From Arsenicitalea aurantiaca (lineage in GTDB: Bacteria; Pseudomonadota; Alphaproteobacteria; Rhizobiales; Devosiaceae), in NCBI RefSeq assembly GCF_003994485.1, contig NZ_RZNJ01000003.1, forward strand, positions 525 to 64,524: 64,000 nucleotides of DNA. The letters run 5' to 3'. This document shows, piece after piece, positions 1 through 9,243 of the stretch (position 1 is the stretch's first letter; each line of letters starts with the position of its first letter). The position numbers and the translations under genes were made by a program. Under the pieces are notes generated by a model. The model saw only the letters and a program-made list of their open reading frames with translations. It was not told where the DNA came from and ran no database searches.

Positions 1-364
1 ACAACCCCAAAAAGGAGCGTAACGTCATCGGAGGCAAAACCTCCAAATTCCGCAGAACACAACCTACCATCCGGTCACCCGGCAGCAGACCTGCCCTTTC
101 AGAAAACCGCCAGACAGTGGGAGCAACTCGCTCAACGTCGCCAGCAGTGGGCGGGTTATACTCAGACCATCCGGCCCAGTCAACCCAGTTTTTTCGCAGT
201 CTCCGTTTTTTCTTCCGGAGGCATCGCCACATTCCCGTTCCGCTTCAGCAGTCTGCCGGGCGGAACCGGATGCGTCGTGGCGACGGATGGGGATGTAGCC
301 CCTCCCCCTTTTCGGGGCAAGGGGCCATCGTGCATTTTTTCCAGCCTGTGGAAAACTTTTCGGC
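1..364. other. No confident gene (window edge)
   Basis: I find no protein that looks real here. The open frames are compositionally arbitrary and mostly antisense to the neighbouring exporter gene. Between about 298 and 329 there is an imperfect GC-rich hairpin (a GCCCC arm and a GGGGC arm) beyond the stop of the exporter gene, but no T-run follows it on the minus strand, so I do not call it a terminator. A short GGAGG/CCTCC hairpin lies near 30-44. Confidence 0.5.
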
Positions 365-2263
365 CTATTCGCCCGCCGGGGTCCCCCGCCGCACGAAGCC
401 CTCGGGGTCTTCGGTCGCCTTCCGCAAATGCTCCTCGGCCTCGGTTGCCTCGCGCTGCCGGCTCCACATCTGGGCGTAGAGCCCGCCCTTTTCAAGCAGC
501 TCGGCGTGGCGGCCGCGCTCGGCGATCCGCCCGTCCCTGAGCACCAGGATCTCGTCGGCATTGATCACCGTCGACAGCCTGTGCGCGATGACGAGCGTCG
601 TGCGCCCTGCCGCCACCCGGTCGAGCGCGGTCTGGATGTCGCGCTCGGTCTTGGTGTCGAGGGCCGATGTCGCCTCGTCGAGGATGAGGATCGAGGGCGC
701 CTTGAGGATGGTCCTCGCGATTGCGACGCGCTGCTTTTCGCCGCCCGAGAGCTTGAGCCCGCGCTCGCCCACCGGGGTTTCGTAGCCCTTGGGCAGCGAA
801 GCGATGAAATCGCCCACCTGCGCCATTTCGGCGGCCTGGCGCACGGCCTCGTCATCGGCATCGGGCCGTCCGTAGCGGATGTTGTAGGCAATGGTGTCGT
901 TGAAGAGCACCGTATCCTGCGGCACCATGCCGATCGCGGCGCGCAGGCTCGCCTGGGTCACGTCGCGCAGATCCTGCCCGTCAATGGTGATCGCCCCGCC
1001 CGTCACGTCGTAGAACCGGTAAAGGAGGCGCGAGAGCGTCGACTTGCCCGCCCCCGATGGCCCCACCACCGCGACGGTCTTGCCCGCCGGCACCTCGAAA
1101 TCGATGCCCTTGAGGATCGGCCGGTCCGCGTCATAGTGGAAATTGACGTTCTCGAAGCGGATCACCGGCCCTGCGATCTCGAGATCCTTCGCCCCTGCCC
1201 TGTCCTCGATCTCGGGGTTCTGGTCGAGCAGCTTGAACATCTCCTCGATATCGGTCAGCCCCTGGCGGATCTCGCGATAGACGAAGCCGATGAAGTTGAG
1301 CGGCCGGTAGATCTGCATGAGGAACGTGTTGAGCAGCACGAAATCGCCCAGCGTCAGATCCCCGTTCATCACGCCCGAGACCGCCATCACCGAGATGATG
1401 ATGAGCCCGGCATAGAAGATCACCGCCTGGCCGAAATTGAGAAAGCCGAGCGACGTCCAGATGCGGATGGCCGAGCGTTCGTACTTGGCCATGGAGCGGT
1501 CGAAGCGCTCGGCCTCCATGCGCTCATTGGCGAAATATTTCACCGTCTCGAAATTGAGCAGGCTGTCGATCGCCTTGGAATTGGCGTCGGTGTCGCTCTC
1601 GTTCATGTCGCGGCGGATGGCGATGCGCCAGTTCGAGGCCTTGATGGTGAAATAGAGGTAGAGCCAGATGGTGACGACGAGCACCGAGAGATAGCTCACC
1701 CCAAACATCACGACGAAGATGATGCCGACGATGACGAACTCGACGACCGTCGGCGCCGTGTTCAGCATGGTGAACCGGACGATGGTCTCAATGCCCTTGG
1801 TGCCGCGCTCGATCACGCGGCTGAGCCCGCCCGTGCGCCGCTGCAGATGGAATCTGAGCGAAAGCCGGTGCAGGTGCTCGAAGGTCTGGAAGGCGAGCTT
1901 GCGCACCGCATGCTGGCCGACGCTCGCAAAGAGCACGTCGCGCAATTGCTGGAAGCCGGCATCGATGACGTTGCCGAGCCCATAGGCGATGACGAGCACG
2001 AGCGGCACGGCGAGCCCCAGGATCAGCGCGCCATTGGGCGCACTGCCATCGAGCGAATCGATCACCCCCTTGTAGGCGAAGGGCACGATCGTGGTCGCGA
2101 CCTTGGAGAGCAGCAGCGCCCCCACTGCGAGCAGCACGCGCAGCTTCAGATCGGGCCGGTCGGCCGGCCACATATAGGCCCAGAGATTGCGGACGGTGGA
2201 GAGCACCGCCCCCTCGTCGCCGCTGACGCGAGGACGGTTCGGCGCGTCCTGTGGAGAGGTCAT
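365..2263 (-). CDS. Atm1/ABCB7-type ABC exporter (permease-ATPase fusion)
   Basis: Homodimeric half-transporter of 632 residues: an N-terminal membrane domain (about residues 45-330) followed by a nucleotide-binding domain. Walker [10 protein letters not shown] is at 401-409, the signature LSGGE at 505-509 and Walker B ILILDE at 525-530. The segment [13 protein letters not shown] in the membrane domain is typical of the Atm1/ABCB7/heavy-metal ABC group, which moves glutathione-linked compounds (iron-sulfur precursors or metal-glutathione adducts) across the inner membrane. I start it at ATG 2263 rather than at the longer open frame, because this ATG overlaps the stop of the upstream ArsR gene as ATGA. 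The ArsR partner supports a metal- or thiol-stress role. The substrate is inferred. Confidence 0.9.
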   Translation of the reverse strand: MTSPQDAPNRPRVSGDEGAVLSTVRNLWAYMWPADRPDLKLRVLLAVGALLLSKVATTIVPFAYKGVIDSLDGSAPNGALILGLAVPLVLVIAYGLGNVIDAGFQQLRDVLFASVGQHAVRKLAFQTFEHLHRLSLRFHLQRRTGGLSRVIERGTKGIETIVRFTMLNTAPTVVEFVIVGIIFVVMFGVSYLSVLVVTIWLYLYFTIKASNWRIAIRRDMNESDTDANSKAIDSLLNFETVKYFANERMEAERFDRSMAKYERSAIRIWTSLGFLNFGQAVIFYAGLIIISVMAVSGVMNGDLTLGDFVLLNTFLMQIYRPLNFIGFVYREIRQGLTDIEEMFKLLDQNPEIEDRAGAKDLEIAGPVIRFENVNFHYDADRPILKGIDFEVPAGKTVAVVGPSGAGKSTLSRLLYRFYDVTGGAITIDGQDLRDVTQASLRAAIGMVPQDTVLFNDTIAYNIRYGRPDADDEAVRQAAEMAQVGDFIASLPKGYETPVGERGLKLSGGEKQRVAIARTILKAPSILILDEATSALDTKTERDIQTALDRVAAGRTTLVIAHRLSTVINADEILVLRDGRIAERGRHAELLEKGGLYAQMWSRQREATEAEEHLRKATEDPEGFVRRGTPAGE

Positions 2264-2619
2264 GGAGTTCTTTCTGCCTGGCTTTCGCAGGCGGGTTGTT
2301 CCGAAAGGGCCCCGAACAGCCGGTCGGCGGCAAGGCTGATCGCCTCGACGCGGTCGGTGCGCAGGGCATAGCAATTGCGGGTGCCGCGCTGATGACGCTC
2401 GAGCAGGCCGGCATCGAGCAGCACCTTGAGGTGCTGGGAAACGGTGGACTGGGCGAGCGGCAGGCACTGGGTCAGATCCATGCAGCAGCAATCGCTCTGC
2501 CGGCGCGCGGCCAGAATGCGCAGGATGGCAAGGCGCGCCGGATGGCCCAGCGCGCGCAGCATGCCCGCGAGCTGCTCGTCGTCCATCCTTGCGCGATCGT
2601 CGACCGGGAGATCTTTCAT
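2260..2619 (-). CDS. ArsR/SmtB-family transcriptional regulator
   Basis: Small winged-helix repressor (119 residues). The recognition helix region reads [18 protein letters not shown] (residues 55-72), typical of ArsR proteins. A run of three cysteines (SDCCCMDL, around 42-49) precedes the recognition helix and could bind metal or sense thiols. It is the first gene of a two-gene unit, and its stop overlaps the exporter start by four bases. A perfect 6-4-6 palindrome covers its own ribosome-binding region and start codon, suggesting autorepression. The effector cannot be read from sequence; metal, arsenic, sulfide or S-adenosylhomocysteine are all known in the family. Confidence 0.88.
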   Translation of the reverse strand: MKDLPVDDRARMDDEQLAGMLRALGHPARLAILRILAARRQSDCCCMDLTQCLPLAQSTVSQHLKVLLDAGLLERHQRGTRNCYALRTDRVEAISLAADRLFGALSEQPACESQAERTP

Positions 2620-2633
2620 CGTAACCCTACGAT
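2618..2633. promoter_or_regulatory. Probable ArsR operator (perfect 6-4-6 palindrome)
   Basis: ATCGTA and TACGAT form a perfect inverted repeat around a 4-bp centre. On the minus strand the right arm runs into the ATG of the ArsR gene and the left arm precedes an AGGG Shine-Dalgarno-like sequence, so a bound repressor would block the 5' end of the message. Position and symmetry are seen directly; that ArsR is the ligand is inference. Confidence 0.55.
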
Positions 2634-2664
2634 AAAAGAAAGAGCCTTCCGCGGCAAGGCCGCG
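2634..2664 (-). terminator. Possible weak terminator after the LysM gene
   Basis: On the minus strand downstream of the LysM gene, CGCGGC and GCCGCG (2650-2655 and 2659-2664) can pair around a 3-base loop. A T-rich stretch follows, but only after about eight bases. The structure is weak, and it overlaps the ArsR promoter region. Confidence 0.28.
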
Positions 2665-2675
2665 CCCGCTTGCGG

Positions 2676-5600
2676 TCAGTCCTCGAGCGCGCCGTCGATA
2701 CCCTCGCCCACGCCCGGCAGGTCGAACACCTGGCCGGGATAGATGAGCCGCGGAATCCGGATGCGGTCGCGATTGGCCTCGTAGATATCGCGATAGCGCA
2801 GCCCGCTGCCATAGACCCGCCGGGCGATCGTCCAGAGATTGTCGCCGCGCCGGATGATGGCCTTGCCCGAAGCGAAGCGCTGCAGTTCCGGATCCCCGAG
2901 CGGCGTTGCGACCAGGGTTTCGACCTCCTCGTCGTCGAAGGGCTCGCCCGTCATCTGCGGGACGGGACGAACGGGCTCGAGGCCGGGTTCGGGCGCGACG
3001 GGCGCATCCGGCGTTTCGACGGCTGGCACATCCGCTTCGGGCACGACCGGGCTCTCCACCGCAACCTCCGGCGAGACCGGAGCCGCCTCAGGGGTCGACG
3101 CCTCGGCCGGCTCGGACAGTTCGGGCCCGACCGGGGCCATCGGCATCGGTTCGGCCGGCGGGGTGTCTTCGGGCTGGTCCACGATTTCCGCGTCTGGCGC
3201 GGCGGCCAGTGGCGCAATCGGAGTTTCGGCGTCGCCAAGGTCCGGCGCGGGCGCGCTTTCAGGCTCAAGGTTTGGTTCGAGGGCGGCCGGCGCCTCGACC
3301 GGATCCGCCGAAGGCTCGGGGACGACCGGGGCGAACTCGACCGGCTCCGCGGGCTCGGCCTCGGGACCCGCTTCCACCGTTTCGCCCTCGGGCGCAACGA
3401 CCGGTGCCGCTGCCGGCGCCTCTGGCTCGGGCCGGGTTTCGCGTTCGGCCGCTGGCGCGACGGGTTCGGTCGGAGCTCCCGGCGCCACTGGAGCCAGCTC
3501 ACCGGCTTCCGCGGGCGTTGGCTCCTGACCGGCGACCACCGGTTCGCCATCGGGCTCGGCAGGTGCCGGCGCAGGCTCTGGCAGGCTTTCAGGGGTGGCC
3601 GGCGCCGGAACCGCGTCCGGCGTCACCGGACCATCCAGCGATTCGGCAGGCGCCGCGGGCACGATCGGATCGGACCGAGCAGGTTCGGCAGGCAGGTTCT
3701 CTTCGGCAGCCTCCATCGGCGCGCCCGCAGCTTCGGCAGCCTCCATCGGCGCACTCTCGCCGTCGACACCGCTTGCCTGTGGCGCAGTCTCGAGCTCGGG
3801 CAATGGTTCTGCTTCGGGTGCTGCGGGCGCCTCGACCGGATCGGCCGAAACCTCGGGCACGACCGGAGCCAACTCCGAGGCTGCCGCAGGCGCGGCCTCC
3901 TCCGGGGTATCCACCGTCTCGCGCTCGGGCGCGATGGGGACCACAGGGCTCCCGGCTTCGGGCGCCGCTACGTCTTCGTCCGCAGGCGCCACTGGCAGTG
4001 CATCGGACGCTTCGGCCTCGGCCGCAGCTGTCGCGGGTGCCTCGTCGGGCGCCGCCGGCTCGGGAAGAGTCGGCTCGGGCAAAGCAATTGCTTCCGGCTC
4101 GGCCTCGACCGGGTCCGGCAGCGCGTCCACCGCCTCCTCGCCCGGGGCCTCTGCAGACTCGGGCAGCACCGGGGCGAGATCGCCATCGCTCTCGGCGTTC
4201 GCGGGCGCAACAGGTTCCTCATCGAGAATTTGCACCGGAGCCGTGGCAGGCGGCGTCACCGGCTCGGTCGAGACCGGTTCGGACGCCCCCGGCTCGACCG
4301 GCTCTTCGCTCGCGGCCTCGACCGCTGCCGCCGGCGCCGCATTATCAGCGGGGGCAATCGGGGCGGCTTCCACCTCGGGCACGACCGGCGCGGACTCGGT
4401 AGTTTCTGCTGTGGGCTGAGGCTCGGTCCCAGGCAGGGCCGATCCGCTCTCGTCAGCGATCGCGTCCGCCTCCGGCGTCGCGGGCACTTCAGACCCGGCA
4501 CCGGCCACGGGAGAGGTCTCCTCCTCGGTCGGCAGTGCGATCTCCGGCACGACCGGTTGGGGCAGAGCCTCGCCGCCTTCCGCATCCGATGCTGCTGACG
4601 CCGCCTCGGTTTCCAGCGCCGCATCGGGCTCGGTCGCCGGCACCTGCGGTTCCGCCGGCGCATCGGCGGCAGGTGAATCGGCGGTGTCTGCGAGGTCGGC
4701 CGCGTCGGGCGCGATCTCGTTGACCTCCTGCCCCGGCTGGTCGGGAACGACCGGCTCGGGCAGCGTCGTCTCATCGGCGGCCGGCACGGCCTCTGCCGCC
4801 GCAGCGTCGTCTGCAACGGGCTCGTCTGCTACAGTCGCCTCGGTCGGCGTGTTCTCGGCATCCGCTTGGGGCGCGGCCTCCGCCGGAGCCGCCATCGGCG
4901 CGACTGGCGCGAGCGGTGCCGCCGGAGCGGTCTCGGCGGGCGCGGCTTCGCCGGCATCGGCCAGCACCAGCGGCGCGGGCGCAGGCTCTAGGGTCTCTTC
5001 GGCCTCGGCAACCGCCGGTTCGGCCAGCCCCTCGATGACGAAATTGATTTCCGAGCGCGCGACGACGAGTTCATTGCCGGGCGCGACCATTTCGACGCGA
5101 AGCCGCTGGCTCGGCGCGGTCAGCACGCGCCCCGCCTCGACGATCCAGCGCCCGCCCTCGATCGGGCTCTCCCCGACATAGGTTCCGTCGACGAAGAGTC
5201 TGATGGTCCCGCCATCGGTGCCAGCACCGGCGATGAAGGTTTCGTCTCCGTCGATTTCGACCGCGTCGATCGTCGGCAGCGTGGTCGGCACAAAGGCCGC
5301 CGGGGCTTCGGGAGCCTCGGGCAGGGCCCGCTCGGGGTCGATGGCCGCAATGGCGATCTCGTCTTCTTCGGGCGCCGCCTCGATTGCGGGAGGCTCCTCG
5401 GACACGGTCTCGGGCTCGGACGCGACACCCCCCTCCGCGTCCACCGCGACGGCCGGTCCGGCTTCATCCGAAGCTTCGGGCAGGGCCGGCATGGGCACGG
5501 TTTCGCCCGCGGGCTCCGCGGCCGGTTCGGCATCGAGCGCCGCGACGGCCAATTCCTCCTCGGCCGTTTCCTGGGCCGGGCTCAGTTCGGCCAGCGCCGC

Positions 5601-6275
5601 AGCCGCAGCGCTCCGCGTGCTCTGGGACACCTGCGGGGCATTCGTCCCTTCGGGATCGATGACCACGAGATAGGCGGTGTCGCTGCGCGTTTCCTCTTCG
5701 GGGCCGCCCAGCGTCAGCGCCGTGCCCCCCGCAGCGAGCGGCGCTTCGGGGATGAACACCCAGTCCCCGCCCGAATCCGCCGTCGTCGTTCCGAGCAGCG
5801 TCTCATTGGCATAGACGCCGACTTCACTCCCCGGCGCCGCAGTACCGGCAATCAGCAGCGAGCCATCGGTTTCCGCCCGCACCAGCCCAAAATTCATCGC
5901 CTGCACGCCGGGCGCTTCGGGCACCGGGGCGGCATCGGCCGGGCTCTCGAGCGCCGCGACGTCCGTCTCCTCGCCTTCGGCTGGCGCCTCGGCCTCCTCG
6001 GCTTCCGCAACTGCGGGCGTTGCGCCGGCCTCGGGCGTCTCGCGATCGGCGACCATGGCCGGGGCCGGCAAGAGCCCCGCATCGATCAGCCGGTCGCGGA
6101 AACAGAGCCCCAGCCGCTGGTCGCTCGTATAGCAGCTGACGATCGCCGGTCCCGCGAGAACCCCGAGCACGACCACGAGCGTCGCCCCCGCCGCCCCGAA
6201 AGTGAACAATACGCGTTTGTTGGACAGCGGGCTCGGGGTGGGCTTGGGCGCAGTTTCGGTCAGTTCAGCCTCCAA
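2676..6275 (-). CDS. Giant Pro/Ala/Glu-rich membrane-anchored LysM protein
   Basis: About 1,195-1,199 residues. A short cytoplasmic N-terminus is followed by one membrane segment (about 21-45) and a conserved-looking patch with two cysteines (C48, C58). Two Ig-like modules follow (about 128-190 and 336-412, with [14 protein letters not shown] and [16 protein letters not shown]). Then come roughly 700 residues of low-complexity Pro/Ala/Glu/Val sequence with recurrent PVVPE motifs, and finally a C-terminal LysM domain (about 1140-1190, containing [15 protein letters not shown]). It is probably anchored in the inner membrane, spans the periplasm and binds peptidoglycan. It lies 45 nt downstream of cimA on the same strand. 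The start is uncertain: the open frame begins with TTG at 6275, while a GGAGG stands five bases before an in-frame CTG at 6263. There is no in-frame ATG or GTG before the membrane segment. Confidence 0.8.
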   Translation of the reverse strand: MEAELTETAPKPTPSPLSNKRVLFTFGAAGATLVVVLGVLAGPAIVSCYTSDQRLGLCFRDRLIDAGLLPAPAMVADRETPEAGATPAVAEAEEAEAPAEGEETDVAALESPADAAPVPEAPGVQAMNFGLVRAETDGSLLIAGTAAPGSEVGVYANETLLGTTTADSGGDWVFIPEAPLAAGGTALTLGGPEEETRSDTAYLVVIDPEGTNAPQVSQSTRSAAAAALAELSPAQETAEEELAVAALDAEPAAEPAGETVPMPALPEASDEAGPAVAVDAEGGVASEPETVSEEPPAIEAAPEEDEIAIAAIDPERALPEAPEAPAAFVPTTLPTIDAVEIDGDETFIAGAGTDGGTIRLFVDGTYVGESPIEGGRWIVEAGRVLTAPSQRLRVEMVAPGNELVVARSEINFVIEGLAEPAVAEAEETLEPAPAPLVLADAGEAAPAETAPAAPLAPVAPMAAPAEAAPQADAENTPTEATVADEPVADDAAAAEAVPAADETTLPEPVVPDQPGQEVNEIAPDAADLADTADSPAADAPAEPQVPATEPDAALETEAASAASDAEGGEALPQPVVPEIALPTEEETSPVAGAGSEVPATPEADAIADESGSALPGTEPQPTAETTESAPVVPEVEAAPIAPADNAAPAAAVEAASEEPVEPGASEPVSTEPVTPPATAPVQILDEEPVAPANAESDGDLAPVLPESAEAPGEEAVDALPDPVEAEPEAIALPEPTLPEPAAPDEAPATAAAEAEASDALPVAPADEDVAAPEAGSPVVPIAPERETVDTPEEAAPAAASELAPVVPEVSADPVEAPAAPEAEPLPELETAPQASGVDGESAPMEAAEAAGAPMEAAEENLPAEPARSDPIVPAAPAESLDGPVTPDAVPAPATPESLPEPAPAPAEPDGEPVVAGQEPTPAEAGELAPVAPGAPTEPVAPAAERETRPEPEAPAAAPVVAPEGETVEAGPEAEPAEPVEFAPVVPEPSADPVEAPAALEPNLEPESAPAPDLGDAETPIAPLAAAPDAEIVDQPEDTPPAEPMPMAPVGPELSEPAEASTPEAAPVSPEVAVESPVVPEADVPAVETPDAPVAPEPGLEPVRPVPQMTGEPFDDEEVETLVATPLGDPELQRFASGKAIIRRGDNLWTIARRVYGSGLRYRDIYEANRDRIRIPRLIYPGQVFDLPGVGEGIDGALED

Positions 6276-6320
6276 AGGGCGGGTGCGAATAAAGTCCGAT
6301 CTCCGCCCTGGTCGGGTGTT

Positions 6321-7931
6321 CTACTCCGCGCCCCCGGCCGCTTGGGGCGCCGCTTTCAGCAGCTTGTAGTTAATCGACTCATATAGCGCCTCGAATGAGG
6401 CATCAATGATGTTCGCCGAGACGCCGATCGTATACCAGCGCTCTCCGCTGCCATCGCGACTTTCCACCAGCACACGGGTGACCGCGCCCGTGCCGCCGTC
6501 CAGGATACGCACCTTGAAGTCGACCAGTTCAAGATCCTCGATCCGGTCCGAATACTTGCCGAGGTCCTTGCGCATGGCGAGGTCGAGCGCGTTGATCGGC
6601 CCGTTGCCCTCGGCCACCGACATCAGCCGCTCTCCGTCGATGCGGATCTTGACCACCGCCTCGGTCACCGTCACCTGCTCGCCGCGCGCATTGTGCCTGC
6701 GCTCCACGCTCGCCCGGTAGCTCTCGACGGCAAAGAAATCGGGCAGCGTGCCGAGCACCTTGTGCGCCAGCAGCGCAAACGAAGCATCGGCCCCGTCATA
6801 GGAATAGCCGCGCGCCTCGCGCTCCTTGACCGTCTTCAAAAGCTTGTCGAGCCGCGGATCGTCCTTCTCGATCGCGATCCCGTGCCGCTTGAGCGCGGTC
6901 AGGAGGTTCGATTTGCCCGCCTGCTGGGAGACCATCACCGAGCGCTCATTGCCCACCGTTTCGGGCGGCACGTGCTCATAGGTCGAGGGATCCTTGGCGA
7001 GCGCGGACGCATGGATGCCCGCCTTGGTCGCAAAAGCCGACGCCCCGACATAGGGCATCTGCCGGTCCGGCGCGCGGTTGAGCAGTTCGTCGAAGGTGCG
7101 CGACACCGAAGTCAGCCGCGCCAGCTGCTCGGCGCTCACCCCCGTCTCGAAGCGGTCTGCAAAGGCCGGCTTCAGCAGGAGCGTGGGGATGATGGTGACG
7201 AGATTGGCATTGCCGCAGCGTTCCCCGAGCCCGTTCAGCGTCCCCTGGATCTGCCGCACGCCGGCATTGACTGCCGCGAGCGTATTGGCCACCGCCTGTC
7301 CCGTGTCGTCATGGGCGTGGATCCCGAGCCGGTCCCCCGGCACCTCTGCCGTCACCGCGCGCACGATCTCGTCGATCTCGCTCGGCAGCGTGCCGCCATT
7401 GGTGTCGCAGAGCACCACCCAGCGCGCCCCTGCCTCGAGCGCGGTCCTGATGCACCGGAGCGCGTAGTCGGGATTGGCCTTGTAGCCATCGAAGAAATGC
7501 TCGCAATCGACCATCGCCTCGCGCCCCGCGGCCGCCGATGCGGCCACCGTCTCGCGCAGGCCCTTCAGGTTTTCCTCGAGCGAGATCCCGAGCGCGATGC
7601 GGATCTGGTGGTCCCAGGCCTTGGCGACGAAGCAGTTCGCGCTCGCCGCCGACGCGATGATCGCCTGCACGCCGGGATCGTTGGCCACCGAGCGCCCGGC
7701 TCGCTTGGTCATGCCGAAGGCGGTGAACACGGCCCGCCGCGTCCGCTTCTCGGCGAAGAACTGGTCGTCGACCACATTGGCGCCGGGATAGCCGCCCTCG
7801 ATATAGTCCACCCCGATTTCCTCGAGCAGGCGCGTCACCGCGATCTTGTCCTCGAGCGAGAACTCGACCCCCGCGGTCTGCGCGCCGTCGCGCAGCGTCG
7901 TGTCGAACAGGTATAGGCGCTCTTTGGACAT
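6321..7931 (-). CDS. cimA: Citramalate synthase
   Basis: Condenses pyruvate with acetyl-CoA to (R)-citramalate, the threonine-independent entry to isoleucine. 536 residues. The catalytic TIM barrel begins LYLFDTTLRDGAQTAGVEF (metal-binding D and R-D-G motif of the HMGL/isopropylmalate synthase family), with GIHAHDDTGQAVANTLAAV in the middle (metal-binding histidines) and NGLGERCGNAN later. A C-terminal LeuA-dimer regulatory domain follows (about 400-525), the usual feedback site for isoleucine. I chose ATG 7931: its A is also the last base of the upstream GFA gene's TGA (TGATG), and the ten extra residues of the longer frame are not family-like. It is the distal part of a coupled operon. Confidence 0.93.
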   Translation of the reverse strand: MSKERLYLFDTTLRDGAQTAGVEFSLEDKIAVTRLLEEIGVDYIEGGYPGANVVDDQFFAEKRTRRAVFTAFGMTKRAGRSVANDPGVQAIIASAASANCFVAKAWDHQIRIALGISLEENLKGLRETVAASAAAGREAMVDCEHFFDGYKANPDYALRCIRTALEAGARWVVLCDTNGGTLPSEIDEIVRAVTAEVPGDRLGIHAHDDTGQAVANTLAAVNAGVRQIQGTLNGLGERCGNANLVTIIPTLLLKPAFADRFETGVSAEQLARLTSVSRTFDELLNRAPDRQMPYVGASAFATKAGIHASALAKDPSTYEHVPPETVGNERSVMVSQQAGKSNLLTALKRHGIAIEKDDPRLDKLLKTVKEREARGYSYDGADASFALLAHKVLGTLPDFFAVESYRASVERRHNARGEQVTVTEAVVKIRIDGERLMSVAEGNGPINALDLAMRKDLGKYSDRIEDLELVDFKVRILDGGTGAVTRVLVESRDGSGERWYTIGVSANIIDASFEALYESINYKLLKAAPQAAGGAE

Positions 7932-8416
7932 CAGGATCGGCTTTCGTCTCGGGGCGGCCATTCGGCCGTGTCATGGTCGGGATGCTGGTTGGAGTGGATG
8001 CCCGAGAGGAAGTCGGTCCACTCGCTGTCCTGGTTCTCGCGCACCGGCAGGCTCGTCAGTGTGTCGAAGAAGGAGAGTTTGTCGCGCGGGTTGACCTGGA
8101 TCTGCGGGGCCACAGCCTCGGGCGTATCGAACGCACCGATGGCGAGTTCGAGCCCGAACCGCGTCTCATAGGCGAGCGGCGTGCCGCACGCGCCGCAGAA
8201 GGCGCGCCGCGCCAGGTTCGAGCTCTGGAACCAGCGCGGTTCGCCCCGCGTCCACTCTCCGTCATGGGCCGTCACGAGGGGCCCGAAAAACCCGCCAAAC
8301 GCCTTCTGGCACATCCGGCAGTGGCAGATCGAACCGCGCCCCACGAGCCGCGCGCGAAACCGCACCGCCCCGCACTGGCAGCCGCCCGTCAGCGCCACCC
8401 TTTCATTCTTTTCCAT
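7931..8416 (-). CDS. GFA-domain zinc protein (glutathione-dependent formaldehyde-activating family)
   Basis: 161 residues. The cysteine pattern is that of the GFA/CENP-V fold: GGCQCGAVRF near the N-terminus, CHCRMCQKAFGGFF, and FCGACGTPLAY, giving two zinc sites. In Paracoccus the founding member was proposed to speed addition of glutathione to formaldehyde, but most family members have unknown substrates. Translation is coupled on both sides: its start lies 14 nt inside the end of the VOC gene, and its stop overlaps the cimA start. Its function here is not resolved; glutathione or small-aldehyde chemistry is the family-level guess. Confidence 0.85.
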   Translation of the reverse strand: MEKNERVALTGGCQCGAVRFRARLVGRGSICHCRMCQKAFGGFFGPLVTAHDGEWTRGEPRWFQSSNLARRAFCGACGTPLAYETRFGLELAIGAFDTPEAVAPQIQVNPRDKLSFFDTLTSLPVRENQDSEWTDFLSGIHSNQHPDHDTAEWPPRDESRS

Positions 8417-8786
8417 GGCAGACCGCCTCCACATTGTGCCCGTCCGGATCGAGGACGAAGGCGCCATAATAATTGGGGTGGTAGTGCGGCCTGATGCCCG
8501 GCGCCCCGTTGTCGATCGCCCCGAGCCCCAGCGCCACGGTGTGAAAGGCATGCACCTCCGCCCGGCTCCGCGCGAGAAACGCGACATGAAGCCGGCCGCG
8601 CATCGGCTGGCCCGAGCTGATCCAGAAATCCGGCTTGCCGCGCCCGAACCCCATATGGCGCACCCCGCCGACGTCGTACTGCATCATCGGCTCGATCCCG
8701 AGCGCCCCCAGCACCGCGCCGTAAAACGCCTTCGAGCGCTCGAAATCCGAGACCGTGAAGCCCACATGATCGATGATCTGCTCCAT
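8403..8786 (-). CDS. VOC (glyoxalase/bleomycin-resistance) family protein
   Basis: 127 residues forming one vicinal-oxygen-chelate unit. It starts MEQIIDHVGFTVSDFERSK, with the N-terminal metal-ligand His in DHVGF. It continues with HVAFLARSRAEVHAFH and ends with HYHPNYYGAFVLDPDGHNVEAV, the characteristic second half with the Glu ligand. Such proteins include glyoxalase I, dioxygenases and resistance proteins; the substrate cannot be told. The start at ATG 8786 is fixed by a TGATG overlap with the upstream DUF559 gene. Its 3' end overlaps the GFA gene by 14 nt, so the two are made together. Confidence 0.87.
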   Translation of the reverse strand: MEQIIDHVGFTVSDFERSKAFYGAVLGALGIEPMMQYDVGGVRHMGFGRGKPDFWISSGQPMRGRLHVAFLARSRAEVHAFHTVALGLGAIDNGAPGIRPHYHPNYYGAFVLDPDGHNVEAVCHGKE

Positions 8787-9097
8787 CACACCCCCTCCCC
8801 TCCAACCCGCACCCAAACCGCGTCCAACACCCCCTCGCGATTGGCGAAGAGCTCGGAATTATAGACCCGCAGGATGTCGAAGCCGCGGCGCCTCAATTCA
8901 GCATCCCGCGCCGCATCGTAGAGGCTGCCCGTATGCTGGCTGCCATCCAGCTCAATGATCAGGCGCGCCTGGTAGCAGACGAAATCGGCGATGAACGGGC
9001 CTATCGGCACCTGCCGGCGAAATTTGTACCCGGCCAGCCGTCGATCCCGCAGCACCCGCCACATGATCGCCTCCGCCTCGGTCGGATTGCTCCGCAT
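8786..9097 (-). CDS. DUF559 endonuclease-like protein
   Basis: 103 residues from ATG 9097; an in-frame TTG at 9118 would add seven. The protein shows the DUF559 core, which resembles Vsr-type very-short-patch endonucleases: TEAEAIMWRVLRDRRL, YKFRRQVPIGPFIADFVC, LIIELDGSQH and GFDILRVYNSELF. The D and E-x-D residues would be the metal-binding nuclease site. Family members are widespread, often next to repeats, and their biological role is unknown. The frame stays open far upstream through the 87-bp repeats, but I see no reason to believe that extension is translated. It is the first gene of the run leading to cimA. Confidence 0.75.
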   Translation of the reverse strand: MRSNPTEAEAIMWRVLRDRRLAGYKFRRQVPIGPFIADFVCYQARLIIELDGSQHTGSLYDAARDAELRRRGFDILRVYNSELFANREGVLDAVWVRVGGEGV

Positions 9098-9141
9098 CTG
9101 CTTGACGAAACCACGCAACCGCCCCTCCGCGCGCGCCGCTC

Positions 9142-9190
9142 CCCCCTCACCCGCCCTTCGGGCACCCTCTCCCACAAGGGGAGAGGGAGG
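9142..9190. repeat. Palindromic intergenic repeat, inverted relative to the 87-bp array
   Basis: This contains a CCCTCACCCGCCC segment, a TTCGGGCACC turn and a CTCTCCC...GGGAGAGG hairpin. These are the same modules, in opposite orientation, as those in the adjacent 87-bp units. Such sequences are common dispersed repeats in Hyphomicrobiales genomes (general knowledge). Confidence 0.6.
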
Positions 9191-9243
9191 CGCAGAGGTG
9201 GGATCGGCGCCACCTTCCGACCGCGCCGCTGGCGCAGTTTCAT

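Noticed and set aside
298-329. Terminator after the Atm1-type exporter
   Set aside because: The imperfect GC hairpin is not followed by Ts on the minus strand.
428-2371. 647-codon frame antisense to the Atm1-type exporter
   Set aside because: It is a by-product of high GC and third-position bias opposite a real gene; the predicted protein is rich in Arg, His, Asp and Glu with no domain.
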